Source: Desulfobacteraceae bacterium
Lineage (GTDB): Bacteria > Desulfobacterota > Desulfobacteria > Desulfobacterales > SG8-13
Direction: 5' to 3'
Length of the DNA: 17,000 nt
Assembly: GCA_029287875.1 (NCBI GenBank)
Contig: JARFQH010000090.1
Span: 1-17,000, forward strand
Part shown: piece by piece, positions 1 to 7,836 of the stretch
Layout of the letters: every line of letters begins with the position of its first letter
Numbering within the stretch: position 1 is the first letter of the stretch
The notes under the pieces: model-generated
The model's input: only the letters and a program-made list of their open reading frames with translations
The model's database searches: none
Told to the model about the DNA's origin: nothing
Program-made: the position numbers and the translations under genes

Positions 1-1712
1 AGATCGGTTCTGAAGGTGGCGCCCTTTTGCAGCAGGCGCTGACGACCCAGGTAAAGCTCCCCGCGGGGGGCCAGTTCGATACCGATGAACAGATCGCTGG
101 TCACCATGTCCACCTTTTTCCCCTGTTCTGCCAGCAGTTCAGTCGTGGCCATGGCATGGTGCCCGCCATCCTCGTCAATGAACAGCACTTTTTCGCCTAT
201 CGGGTGGGTGCCTTGAATGACGTCCCAGCCGGTCAGGACGGCCGGCGGCCCATAATTGCCGGGAAAGGGCTTTGAAACGGGTACGGAGCCCGTGGCCACC
301 ACCACCGCATCCGGGGCCTGTTCAAGGATCAGCTCCGGTGTGGCCGTCACACCCCTCTGAATCGTTACGCCCTGTTCGATGAGCATATGCCTGAGATACC
401 GGATCACCCCCTGCATGGCGCCGCGCCCCGGGCGCATGCCGATGAGCTTGACCTGGCCGCCCACGGTGGCCTCCTTCTCGTAGAGCGTTACGTCGTGACC
501 GCGTTCGTGAGCCACCCGGGCGGCTTCCATGCCAGACGGCCCTGCACCTACGACGATGACCTTTTTCTTTTGGCGGATGGGGGGCCAGGACTCGTCACCG
601 GTCATGGGCTCGAGACCGACCTGGGGATTCTGGATACACCCCAATGCCTTGGATTGATTGATACGACCGATGCACCCCTTGTTATCCTTGACACAGTAGC
701 GGATATCGGCTGTTCGGCCTTCACGCGCCTTCTTGACCATGTCGGGGTCGCTAATCATGGCCCGAACATATCCCACCATGTCCGCCTTGCCATCCGCGAT
801 GAGCCGTTCGGCCTTACCCGGAAAACCGATCTGGTAGCTGGCCATCACGGGAATACCGACCCCGTTTTTGATCTGTTCGGCCACGTCGATGGTAAAACCG
901 AAGGGAATATGCATGGACGGCATAATCAGGTGAAGATTGTAATAGGTGCCCACGGCGACATTGATGAAATCCACGGCACCGGTAGCTTCCAATGCTTGGG
1001 CCATCTGAACGGATTCCTCCGGATTGATGCCGCCCCAGAATTTCTCATCCGCGCACAGACAGACCCCGATGGTAAAATCGTCCCCCACGGCCGCTCGAAC
1101 GGTTTCCAGAACTTTCAAGGGAAAGCGCATCCGGTTCTCAAGGCTGCCACCGTATTCATCGCCGCGATGGTTGCTGATGGGCGAAAGAAACTGGCGCAGC
1201 AGCGATTCCGGCCCCATGTCGATTTCGAGTCCGTCGAATCCGCCCTGCTTAACCCGGACAGCGGCCTGGCCGAAAGCATCCACGATGTCGGCCATGTCTT
1301 CGGGCTCCATGGGTTTGCACGTTTCGCCGAATACGATATCGGCGATGGCGGAAGGCCCTAAAATCGCCTTGCGGGTCACGCAGCCGCTGCTCTGAAATCC
1401 ATGGTGGTTCAACTGGGCGATGATCCGGGTATCGAATTGATGGACGGCATCGGTGAGTTTTTGAAAGTCCGCCACCACCTCCGGACGATGAACTTCGATC
1501 AAGGTCTCCCAGGGGCGGTCATCCGGGTGCATCGCCAGCTCCCCTACGATGATCAATCCGCATCCGCCCTGGGCCCGCCGTCGGTAATAGGCGATGTGTC
1601 GGTCCGTGATCCTTCCGGATTTACTGAAATTGGTGCGATGGGCCAACAGGCTGATGCGGTTCGGCAGTTCCGTTCCCCTCATTTTCAAGGGGGAAAATAG
1701 ATTTTCATGCAT
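1..1712 (-). CDS. NADH:flavin oxidoreductase / 2,4-dienoyl-CoA reductase-like protein (C-terminus beyond window)
   Basis: Reading the minus strand from 1712 gives 570 open codons with no stop before the left edge, so the C-terminus is missing. The architecture is that of the FadH/trimethylamine-dehydrogenase family: an FMN-binding TIM barrel (about 1-330), a cysteine cluster for [4Fe-4S] (340-359) and an FAD/NAD-binding Rossmann region opened by GAGPSG (389-394), with the second-half motif VVVATGSVP near 470. Family landmarks include AQLNHHG (99-105) and the DEYGGSLENRMRF stretch (185-197). Such enzymes move hydride from NAD(P)H through FAD and Fe-S to FMN and reduce enoyl/dienoyl substrates, or demethylate amines. 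Two things are odd: the usual His/Tyr/Asn active-site positions read EIDMGPESLL (163-172), and the second cluster Cys is Asp (CVKDNKGC, 340-347). The substrate is therefore unknown. The start is uncertain: ATG at 1712 or in-frame GTG at 1724; neither has a strong ribosome binding site. Confidence 0.93.
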   Translation of the reverse strand, partial: MHENLFSPLKMRGTELPNRISLLAHRTNFSKSGRITDRHIAYYRRRAQGGCGLIIVGELAMHPDDRPWETLIEVHRPEVVADFQKLTDAVHQFDTRIIAQLNHHGFQSSGCVTRKAILGPSAIADIVFGETCKPMEPEDMADIVDAFGQAAVRVKQGGFDGLEIDMGPESLLRQFLSPISNHRGDEYGGSLENRMRFPLKVLETVRAAVGDDFTIGVCLCADEKFWGGINPEESVQMAQALEATGAVDFINVAVGTYYNLHLIMPSMHIPFGFTIDVAEQIKNGVGIPVMASYQIGFPGKAERLIADGKADMVGYVRAMISDPDMVKKAREGRTADIRYCVKDNKGCIGRINQSKALGCIQNPQVGLEPMTGDESWPPIRQKKKVIVVGAGPSGMEAARVAHERGHDVTLYEKEATVGGQVKLIGMRPGRGAMQGVIRYLRHMLIEQGVTIQRGVTATPELILEQAPDAVVVATGSVPVSKPFPGNYGPPAVLTGWDVIQGTHPIGEKVLFIDEDGGHHAMATTELLAEQGKKVDMVTSDLFIGIELAPRGELYLGRQRLLQKGATFRTD

Positions 1713-1743
1713 GTTCGGTTTCACTTTAACGGTCTGTTTTTTT

Positions 1744-1749
1744 ATTATA
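1744..1749 (-). promoter_or_regulatory. possible -10 box for the flavin oxidoreductase
   Basis: A perfect TATAAT lies on the minus strand 31 bases upstream of the ATG, inside an AT-rich tract. I could not find a matching -35 hexamer at 16-18 bases, so this is a weak call; a factor-dependent promoter or chance in AT-rich DNA is possible. Confidence 0.3.
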
Positions 1750-1984
1750 ATAAGGGTAAAGAATAACGCGTGATACGTTAGACTGTACGGTCAGCAACTT
1801 GTATGCCATGGGCAGGTATAAAAATGGTTCAGAACGTGCCGGCGGTATTCACCGAATGAGCCTGGTATCGTGAAAATACTATATAGACAGAATGTTAGCG
1901 GTCTGTGATAGTGAAGATTCACGATGAATTAAGGATAATATTTGATAAATTCGAAAATTCGGGGTGATCATTCGGGGGAAGTCA

Positions 1985-2001
1985 TGTCCAATATTGGGAC
2001 A
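1985..2001. promoter_or_regulatory. palindrome, candidate operator
   Basis: The 17-base stretch has a perfect 10-base palindromic core CCAATATTGG (1988-1997), and outer arms TGTCC / GGACA one base out of register with it. This size and symmetry suit a dimeric DNA-binding regulator. It lies about 270 bases upstream of the oxidoreductase start, far for a simple repressor but suitable for an enhancer-type activator. No regulator gene is adjacent, and the regulator is not identified. Confidence 0.4.
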
Positions 2002-2071
2002 GTAAACCCCATCCGGTTGCTTGGTTTCAACCCTAACCGCTCATGATCAAAATGAATACCGGGCAGTGTGG

Positions 2072-2084
2072 TCGCCTGTGGCGA
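2072..2084 (-). terminator. small hairpin downstream of the glucan unit
   Basis: TCGCC and GGCGA form a perfect 5-base-pair stem around a 3-base loop, 19 bases beyond the stop of the small ORF on the minus strand. No T-run follows directly (the next T-rich bases are about 25 away), so this is at best a weak terminator or a 3'-end stabilising hairpin. Confidence 0.25.
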
Positions 2085-2102
2085 TTGAGGCGCAGACAGG
2101 TA

Positions 2103-2261
2103 TTAATCAAGGATCTCTATCACCCCTCGATAACAGTCGACACAGACCCGGTCGCCGATGCAGATGAGGTTGAATACATCTTCCTTGAGGTCGGTTACCA
2201 GCAGCACATTCAGAACGGCAACGGTTACCGTTGTATTGATTAAAAAAAATATTCCTGTCAA
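2103..2261 (-). CDS. possible 52-residue small protein, TTG start, overlapping the upstream gene's stop
   Basis: On the minus strand a TTG at 2261 overlaps the TGA of the 1811-residue gene (TTGA overlap), as in translationally coupled genes, and opens 52 codons to a TAA at 2103. An in-frame TAG lies two codons upstream, so the frame begins here. The product starts with a hydrophobic stretch (TGIFFLINTTVTVAVLNVLL), continues with VTDLKEDVFNLICIGDRVC and ends CVDCYRGVIEILD. Its third codon positions are GC-rich over the last 40 codons, as in the neighbouring real genes. There is only a weak AGG ahead of the TTG and no ATG or GTG near the beginning; a GTG about 17 codons in is the other possible start. 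I do not recognise the family. It may be a real small membrane-associated or Cys-containing protein, or a remnant of a longer gene. Confidence 0.4.
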   Translation of the reverse strand: MTGIFFLINTTVTVAVLNVLLVTDLKEDVFNLICIGDRVCVDCYRGVIEILD

Positions 2262-5200
2262 GGCCTAAATAGGGCCAGGGCATTGAAAAGCATGCGCCCC
2301 GCCGCTCCGGTATACCAGCTCCATCCCCCTCTGCCTTCGTAGCCCGGTCCGAAATAGATGTCCGCCGGCTGTTGATGCGGCGGCAGGCCGTACACGGCCA
2401 CATTTTCGGGGGACAAGTGGCCGAGAGGTGAAATCTTACGCCACAGCGCCATGGCTTTTATTCTGTAATCAGCGGCGATTTCCGTTTCTCCCCTTCCCTG
2501 CGCCTCTTCCGACAGAAAGAGCAAGGCGTCGACCAGCCAGGATACGCCATGGGAATATTGGCCGCCGTTTTCGCGGACGCCAGGCGGATAGTCGGCCAGC
2601 CGTCCGGGGTAGATGTCGTCTTGTTCTGTGAACGGTGGTGCAAAAAGTTGAACCAGGTCCTCTTTTTCAAGCGCCTCAAGGGCCGTGGCCATGGCCCGAC
2701 GTCCCTTTTCAGGGCCTGCGACGCCGGAAATGATGGACCAGGCGGTCACCAGAGCGTTGGCCCGGTCCATCACCTGCCCGTCATCGGTGTAATAGTTGAC
2801 ATATCGGTCACCCAACCACGTGGCGTCGAGATGGTTTCTCAATTCGGCCGCTTGGGCCAGAAAATCCCTTTTTCGGTCTTCCCCCTCTTTTTTCGCTACC
2901 AGGTCTGAAAAGTTGGTCAAAATGTCGTGAAAGAAAAACCCGAGCCAGATGCTCTCGCCCTTGTTTCTGATGCCGGCCGCATCGAGACCGTCGTTCCAGT
3001 CGCCGGCGCCCAGGAGCGGCAAACCGTGCGATCCGGTTTTTTGAAGGGTCAGATCGATCGCCTTCAGGCAATGCTCGTAAAGGCTCACCGTGTCACGTGA
3101 CGGCCGCTGTGCCGCCACCTGGGTATCGGACATTTTTGCCAGCGGTCCGCCTTCCAAATAGGGCGTCCTTTCGTCCAATATTCCCCAGTCGCCTGTGGCC
3201 TTGACATATTGGTAGACCATGTAGGGCAGCCACAGGTGCTGGTCCGAAGCCCGTCCGTGAGCGCCGATGCCGGTCTTATCTTCCCAGGATTGATGCCACC
3301 ACTGCAGGACGTCGCCTTTGTGAAACTGTTGGGCGGAGTGAAGCAGAATCTGGCGCCGGGCCAGCTCGGGTTTGATATAAAGAAAGGGCAGGACATCCTG
3401 AAGTTGATCCCGAAAACCAAAAGCCCCGCTGCGCTGATAAGGGCCGAGCCGGCCCCACAGACGGGCCACCAGCACCTGATACGGCAGCCAGAGATTGACC
3501 ATCCGGTCGAAGGTGACGTCACCGGTTTGCACCTTCAACTTTTCGAGATAATCCCGCCACCATTTTTTTGTTTCCACAAAAGCCTTTTGAGCAGCAGAAA
3601 CATCCTGAAACTTGCGGATAATCTCTGCGGCTTGCTCCCGATTTTGGGCCTGGCCGAAAACCAGATTCACCGTCGCCTCACCGGCGGGGGGAACCTCCAC
3701 CTCGCCAACGAAAGCCGCACAGCGCAACCCGTCATCCGGTTGACAAGAATCGGAGGCGCCGTTTTGCAGCATAAAAGGGTTGGCGAGGTCCCGGCAGGCG
3801 CCACCGAGAAATCGCGACCGCACGGTCTCAACAGCTTCCACGGGTAGATTCGTGGCGGCAAAAGCCCAGCCGCGACGAAAGTCGTTGTGCGGATTGGAGA
3901 AGAAAAGGGCGGCGAGTTTACGATCATGATCCGCCACGATTTTGCCGCACGTGTCCACCGGCGTCTCGCCCAGCATGATCTGCCAATACGGTACCACACG
4001 GTAATGGAGGGATTCTCCGGTGAGGTTGCGGATTGTGAGCAGCCGGATCTCTGCCGGTTGGTCGGGAAGAACAAACTGGCTTAGCTCCAGTTCCGCCGCA
4101 GCGCTTCGATTTCTGAAAACGGCATAGCCCAAGCCCCACCTGACATCGAAGGACCTGTCTTTTCTTCTCAAGGGAATGAAGGTGGGGGTGTCCATCTCCC
4201 CGGTCGTTAGATTCAACAGGTAAAGGACCTGCCCCGGCAGTTGCGAAGGGACCGATTCGGCATCAAAAGGCGTCAGGCCGTTTTGCTGCGAATTCTTCAT
4301 GAAAGAATAGACGCCGCCCTGGTTCGTGACCACGGCACCGTAGCCAAGGGGGTTGGCCATCAGATGGCTCCAGGGACGGGGGGTGTCCCGTTCGACGTAA
4401 AGTTCGCCACCGTCGGAAGAGAACCGGTAGGGAAGAGAACCGGGCAAGCCAACGCCGCCTTCTTTCTCTTTGGTGACCGCCTGCTTCAGGCTGCGCGTTC
4501 TGGAAAACGCAGGCCATTGGCTGAAATCCGACGGCACCCTGCGACCGGTATGTTTAGCAATAAGGTCCAGGGCCTGACGGTCATCGGCACCGTAACCGTC
4601 GACAAATGTCACAATGGCCGAGCCGAGCGGCGGTAGTTCCACTCTTAGGCGCAGACTCGCAATCGGGTCGAATGTATAGCAGAGTCCTTCGTCCGCAGGA
4701 TTGCGCATGTCTCCCTGCAATCCCGCGGGAGACGACAGCGTCTCCCGGCCGATGAACTGGTCGCGCGAGTCCTCATATCCGATGAGCGTAATCCCCTGCA
4801 TCGGATTCTCCTTGACCGCGTGGAAAGCCGTTTCACCGGAGCCCCGTCGCCGGGCCGTGCCTTTTTGCGCCCCCTTGAGAAGACGGTTGCGGGCCAGAAG
4901 TGCATTCATGGGCCGCACGAAACGCGTCCCGATGTGCAGGTGATTGAAAAAGGGATGGCGCCGGTAGGCGTCGGTGTTGTTCAGGCCGAACTCCTGATAG
5001 CTGATGAGTTCGATGATCCGAGGTCTTTTCTCGAGGTTGCTCAGCCGCACCTGCCAGAGTTCCACCGGTTCTGTTTCTTCCAGACGCAGTTTCACTTCGG
5101 CGCGGATTCCACCGAGCGCCGTTACCATTTCCAGAGAAAGGGGATCGGTTTGTGTTGTCCGGTATTCGCCATCCCAGCGCCGCGCCGGGTTGAAACCGAC

Positions 5201-7693
5201 GGACCAGCATTTATCCGCACCGTCCATGGGACCGGAGCGATCCCGGAGATAAAAGAATTTGCCCCGCATCTGCAGCGGGTCATCCGGCCGGCGGGTGATA
5301 TCGATCTCGAAGCCTTTGCGTACGGCACTGAAAACCCTGCTGTACCCCCTGCCGTCAGAGGTGACCTCTGTCGTGTAAGTGCCGTTGGACAGCACGAAGG
5401 GTTTTCTCCCGTCAGGCGTCTCTTTATGGTTCGCTTCATCAGCCGCAGACAGGCAGACCGTTTGGGGAAACCGACTTCTGCGGATAACGAAAAAAAGTCC
5501 CAGAATACCGGCCACCACGAGAAACCCGCCCACAACGTAGTAGACCGGCGGCCAGAAGGTATCGGCCAGTTGGGCGGCACGCTCCGCCGATGTTTGCCAG
5601 ACATAATTCCATTCCGTCCCGCGCGGCAGGTAAAAAGGAATCAGCAGGGGGGCCCAAGTGGCAAACCGCCTCAGGCCGAGGGGCATGCAGCGGGTCCGGG
5701 CTGAAAAACCGATGGCGCGGGCCGCTTTTTCGTCCAGAATGTCAGCCCCGACGAAAGACAGATTGACCAGGGTGGCCACTCGCAGCCCCATGTGATCGAC
5801 CCAGATCAGAATACGAAACCAGTCATACACCAGCAGATTGAGGAAAACGTTCAGGCTCCAGGCGCGAAAGCTCTCGGGGTCGAGTGTCCAGCTCTTGATG
5901 GTGGCAACCAGCGTCCGGATGGCTCCGTCCTGGTTGTACCACGTGGGATCCGGGGACATGCGCAGGAAAGAATAGATGACCGGTGCCATCCACAAACCCC
6001 ACCGCAGCACGCGCACCGCCTGCTCGACCAGGGCCACCACCCCCTTGCGTGTAAACAGCTCTTTCAAGGGCGCGCTGCTGCGCTGGAGCAGTGCATTGAG
6101 AAACACAAGGTTGATGCTGAAAAGCGGGGCCGCCAGTGACCAGTTGATCACGCCTGAAAGAGCCTCGTTGTAAAAAAGCCGGACGCCACCGGGGGTATGA
6201 CCCAGGTTAAGGGCGCCCCACTTGCTGAAAAGCGGGTAGATGATATAATCCGGGACGGACTTCCCCACCGCAGGATAGTAGAGAGCGGCGTATTTGAAGA
6301 ACTTGCTGGTCAGCACCCGCAGCTGCAACGTATCAATGTACCAGGCCAATCCGCCACCGGCGATCCCGCCCAAGACGATGCCCAGAGCATAGATACGCCA
6401 GCTTTGCAGGCGTTGCCTTTTGCCCGTCAGCACCTCGAAGATGTTCCGTAAAAAATCGGCCCCGCCGTAGCCGATCGCGCCGGCCAGGAACCCGAACCAA
6501 AACCGTTGGAAACTGTCCACCTCCGGCAGGCCGCTGGCAAGGGCATTTCCGCAGAAAGCTCCCAGGACGGCCCCGCGCAGAAAACCGATCCCCTGCATAT
6601 AATTCTGGCCGGCTCTCTGGAAAAATCTTCCACTGCCGTCAAAGGTTTCTATGATGGTTTTAAGAAACGGAAAAATCAGGGCCCCTGCCAAAGCTGAAAA
6701 GAATACCGGATGGGCCGCGGCAAGGGCGACGACAACCTCCGTCCGCATCAGTGCAGCCAGGCATTGGATAATCGAAATAAAAACGAGGCTGTAAACCGCC
6801 CCCTTGGTGAAACCGGATCGAAAGTGGTCCGCGCCCCAGTACCATGTCGGCTGTTTCCCGTGGAAGGCGTCCATGATGAGGCCCGTCATCAGGAAGGTCT
6901 GGCTCCAGAGCCCCGCCTGGGAGAGCATGGCGAAAACAAGGGCCGCCGGCACAGCGGCAATCCAGGGCAGGCCGGCCAGATAGGCCCCCGATCCCCAATC
7001 GGCAAATTCCGGTGTGAAAGAGACCATCAACGCACTGCCCAAAAGCAGGGCGTGGACCCGCACATCTCGAACCAGACGCCTTACCACGAGCAGTCCGATC
7101 AGGTTGGCAACCGCTTCGTTGAACAGGGCCAGAATGACGCTTCGCCCCAGAAAAGTCGGCAATACCGATGTCGTGGCCCCTTCAGGCAGCGCAACACTGC
7201 CGATCCGACGCACGAGATCCGACGTCCCGATGAGAAACAGGCCGTTGAAAAGGAAGGGAATCACAAGGATCGTGCCGGCCAGCAGCGGCTTCGGATGTCT
7301 GCCGGAAGCAGTCAGAGATTGAACCAAGGCCAGAATATAAATGACGGCGAACAGGCTCGCCGCCAGTCCCGTCAGCACGAAAGGATCGTTCCACGTCTGG
7401 GGCACCTGCCATATGTCGACTCCGGTCCGAACGCAGATGGCAAAGACAGCCGGGACGAGAAAATCCTGTAATCCTTCAGCGATCGAGAGCAGCTTACGGG
7501 TGAATTGCAATTTAAAGAACCCGGCGGCGAGCATTCCGAGAATACCAGCCGGCAGGGCGCTCAACCAACCATGTCCCTGAGCGGTGGCATAACCGCAGGC
7601 AGCCGCGGCGAGGGTGCCGCACAAGAAAAGAGATCCGTTAAGCATGAGGCGATCTTTTATTACAGCGCTTTTTTCGTGCATTTTTTCTGTCAT
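2258..7693 (-). CDS. polytopic membrane protein fused to NdvB-type GH94 (GT36) modules; putative glucan synthase/phosphorylase
   Basis: The product has 1811 residues. Residues 1-740 are very hydrophobic, with roughly 15-18 membrane segments (first about 18-38, last about 716-738, followed by a basic IRRSRF that predicts the C-terminal half in the cytoplasm). Residues 765-1050 and 1085-1350 look like two tandem GH94 N-terminal beta-sandwich domains, as in the C-terminal half of cyclic beta-1,2-glucan synthase NdvB/ChvB (compare LSNGTYTTEVTSDGRGYSR at 768-786 and PRPWSHLMANPLGYG at 1105-1119). Residues 1390-1811 are the (alpha/alpha)6 barrel, with YQRSGAFGFRDQLQD (1419-1433) and GAGDWNDG (1562-1569), the motif that carries the GH94 general-acid Asp. 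NdvB is about 2800 residues and has a GT84 domain and a glycoamylase-like domain; I see neither here, nor GT2 D,D,D,QxxRW motifs. It follows opgG on the same strand after 143 bases, so a role in periplasmic glucan metabolism is likely. ATG at 7693 is the first start, with a weak ribosome site; an ATG four codons later is possible. Confidence 0.9.
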   Translation of the reverse strand: MTEKMHEKSAVIKDRLMLNGSLFLCGTLAAAACGYATAQGHGWLSALPAGILGMLAAGFFKLQFTRKLLSIAEGLQDFLVPAVFAICVRTGVDIWQVPQTWNDPFVLTGLAASLFAVIYILALVQSLTASGRHPKPLLAGTILVIPFLFNGLFLIGTSDLVRRIGSVALPEGATTSVLPTFLGRSVILALFNEAVANLIGLLVVRRLVRDVRVHALLLGSALMVSFTPEFADWGSGAYLAGLPWIAAVPAALVFAMLSQAGLWSQTFLMTGLIMDAFHGKQPTWYWGADHFRSGFTKGAVYSLVFISIIQCLAALMRTEVVVALAAAHPVFFSALAGALIFPFLKTIIETFDGSGRFFQRAGQNYMQGIGFLRGAVLGAFCGNALASGLPEVDSFQRFWFGFLAGAIGYGGADFLRNIFEVLTGKRQRLQSWRIYALGIVLGGIAGGGLAWYIDTLQLRVLTSKFFKYAALYYPAVGKSVPDYIIYPLFSKWGALNLGHTPGGVRLFYNEALSGVINWSLAAPLFSINLVFLNALLQRSSAPLKELFTRKGVVALVEQAVRVLRWGLWMAPVIYSFLRMSPDPTWYNQDGAIRTLVATIKSWTLDPESFRAWSLNVFLNLLVYDWFRILIWVDHMGLRVATLVNLSFVGADILDEKAARAIGFSARTRCMPLGLRRFATWAPLLIPFYLPRGTEWNYVWQTSAERAAQLADTFWPPVYYVVGGFLVVAGILGLFFVIRRSRFPQTVCLSAADEANHKETPDGRKPFVLSNGTYTTEVTSDGRGYSRVFSAVRKGFEIDITRRPDDPLQMRGKFFYLRDRSGPMDGADKCWSVGFNPARRWDGEYRTTQTDPLSLEMVTALGGIRAEVKLRLEETEPVELWQVRLSNLEKRPRIIELISYQEFGLNNTDAYRRHPFFNHLHIGTRFVRPMNALLARNRLLKGAQKGTARRRGSGETAFHAVKENPMQGITLIGYEDSRDQFIGRETLSSPAGLQGDMRNPADEGLCYTFDPIASLRLRVELPPLGSAIVTFVDGYGADDRQALDLIAKHTGRRVPSDFSQWPAFSRTRSLKQAVTKEKEGGVGLPGSLPYRFSSDGGELYVERDTPRPWSHLMANPLGYGAVVTNQGGVYSFMKNSQQNGLTPFDAESVPSQLPGQVLYLLNLTTGEMDTPTFIPLRRKDRSFDVRWGLGYAVFRNRSAAAELELSQFVLPDQPAEIRLLTIRNLTGESLHYRVVPYWQIMLGETPVDTCGKIVADHDRKLAALFFSNPHNDFRRGWAFAATNLPVEAVETVRSRFLGGACRDLANPFMLQNGASDSCQPDDGLRCAAFVGEVEVPPAGEATVNLVFGQAQNREQAAEIIRKFQDVSAAQKAFVETKKWWRDYLEKLKVQTGDVTFDRMVNLWLPYQVLVARLWGRLGPYQRSGAFGFRDQLQDVLPFLYIKPELARRQILLHSAQQFHKGDVLQWWHQSWEDKTGIGAHGRASDQHLWLPYMVYQYVKATGDWGILDERTPYLEGGPLAKMSDTQVAAQRPSRDTVSLYEHCLKAIDLTLQKTGSHGLPLLGAGDWNDGLDAAGIRNKGESIWLGFFFHDILTNFSDLVAKKEGEDRKRDFLAQAAELRNHLDATWLGDRYVNYYTDDGQVMDRANALVTAWSIISGVAGPEKGRRAMATALEALEKEDLVQLFAPPFTEQDDIYPGRLADYPPGVRENGGQYSHGVSWLVDALLFLSEEAQGRGETEIAADYRIKAMALWRKISPLGHLSPENVAVYGLPPHQQPADIYFGPGYEGRGGWSWYTGAAGRMLFNALALFRP

Positions 7694-7778
7694 ATCCGTT
7701 ATCGGTTCCGTCGAATGGATTGGATGTCAAGGTCTCCGGAAATGCAACGATTGATGTTGACCGGAAGGCAAGCGATCG

Positions 7779-7821
7779 CCGGCCGGAGCGGACCGTAAAA
7801 CGCAACGGTTGCTCCGTCCGG
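7779..7821 (-). other. intercistronic hairpin between opgG and the GH94 gene
   Basis: An imperfect inverted repeat (CCGG-C-CGGAGC / GCTCCG-T-CCGG) has 10 pairs and one mismatch around a 21-base loop. It starts 15 bases past the opgG stop. No T-run follows on the minus strand, so it is more likely an RNA-stabilising or expression-ratio element in the opgG transcript than a terminator. Confidence 0.4.
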
Positions 7822-7836
7822 TGATCGATGATCGCG

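Larger units (their letters stand above)
1725..2102. other. gene-free intergenic stretch
   Basis: About 380 bases hold no convincing coding frame on either strand. The composition is clearly more AT-rich than the flanking genes. It contains the oxidoreductase upstream region at its left end, a short direct repeat of ATTCGGGG around 1945-1976, the palindrome at 1985-2001, and a small hairpin at 2072-2084 near its right end. It separates the end of the glucan unit (minus) from the start of the oxidoreductase (minus), so it probably holds the promoter of the latter and the transcription end of the former. Confidence 0.6.

Noticed and set aside
387..1361. Long plus-strand open frame of 324 codons
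   Set aside because: It lies opposite the flavin oxidoreductase, whose minus-strand frame has clear family motifs throughout; the plus frame resembles no protein family and is a codon-bias shadow.
2043..2243. Plus-strand ORF of 66 codons in the intergenic region
   Set aside because: No ribosome site, and the opposite strand in the same place reads more like protein with better third-position bias.
4820..5704. Plus-strand open frame of 294 codons
   Set aside because: Antisense shadow of the membrane/GH94 gene, with no start signal and no recognisable motif.
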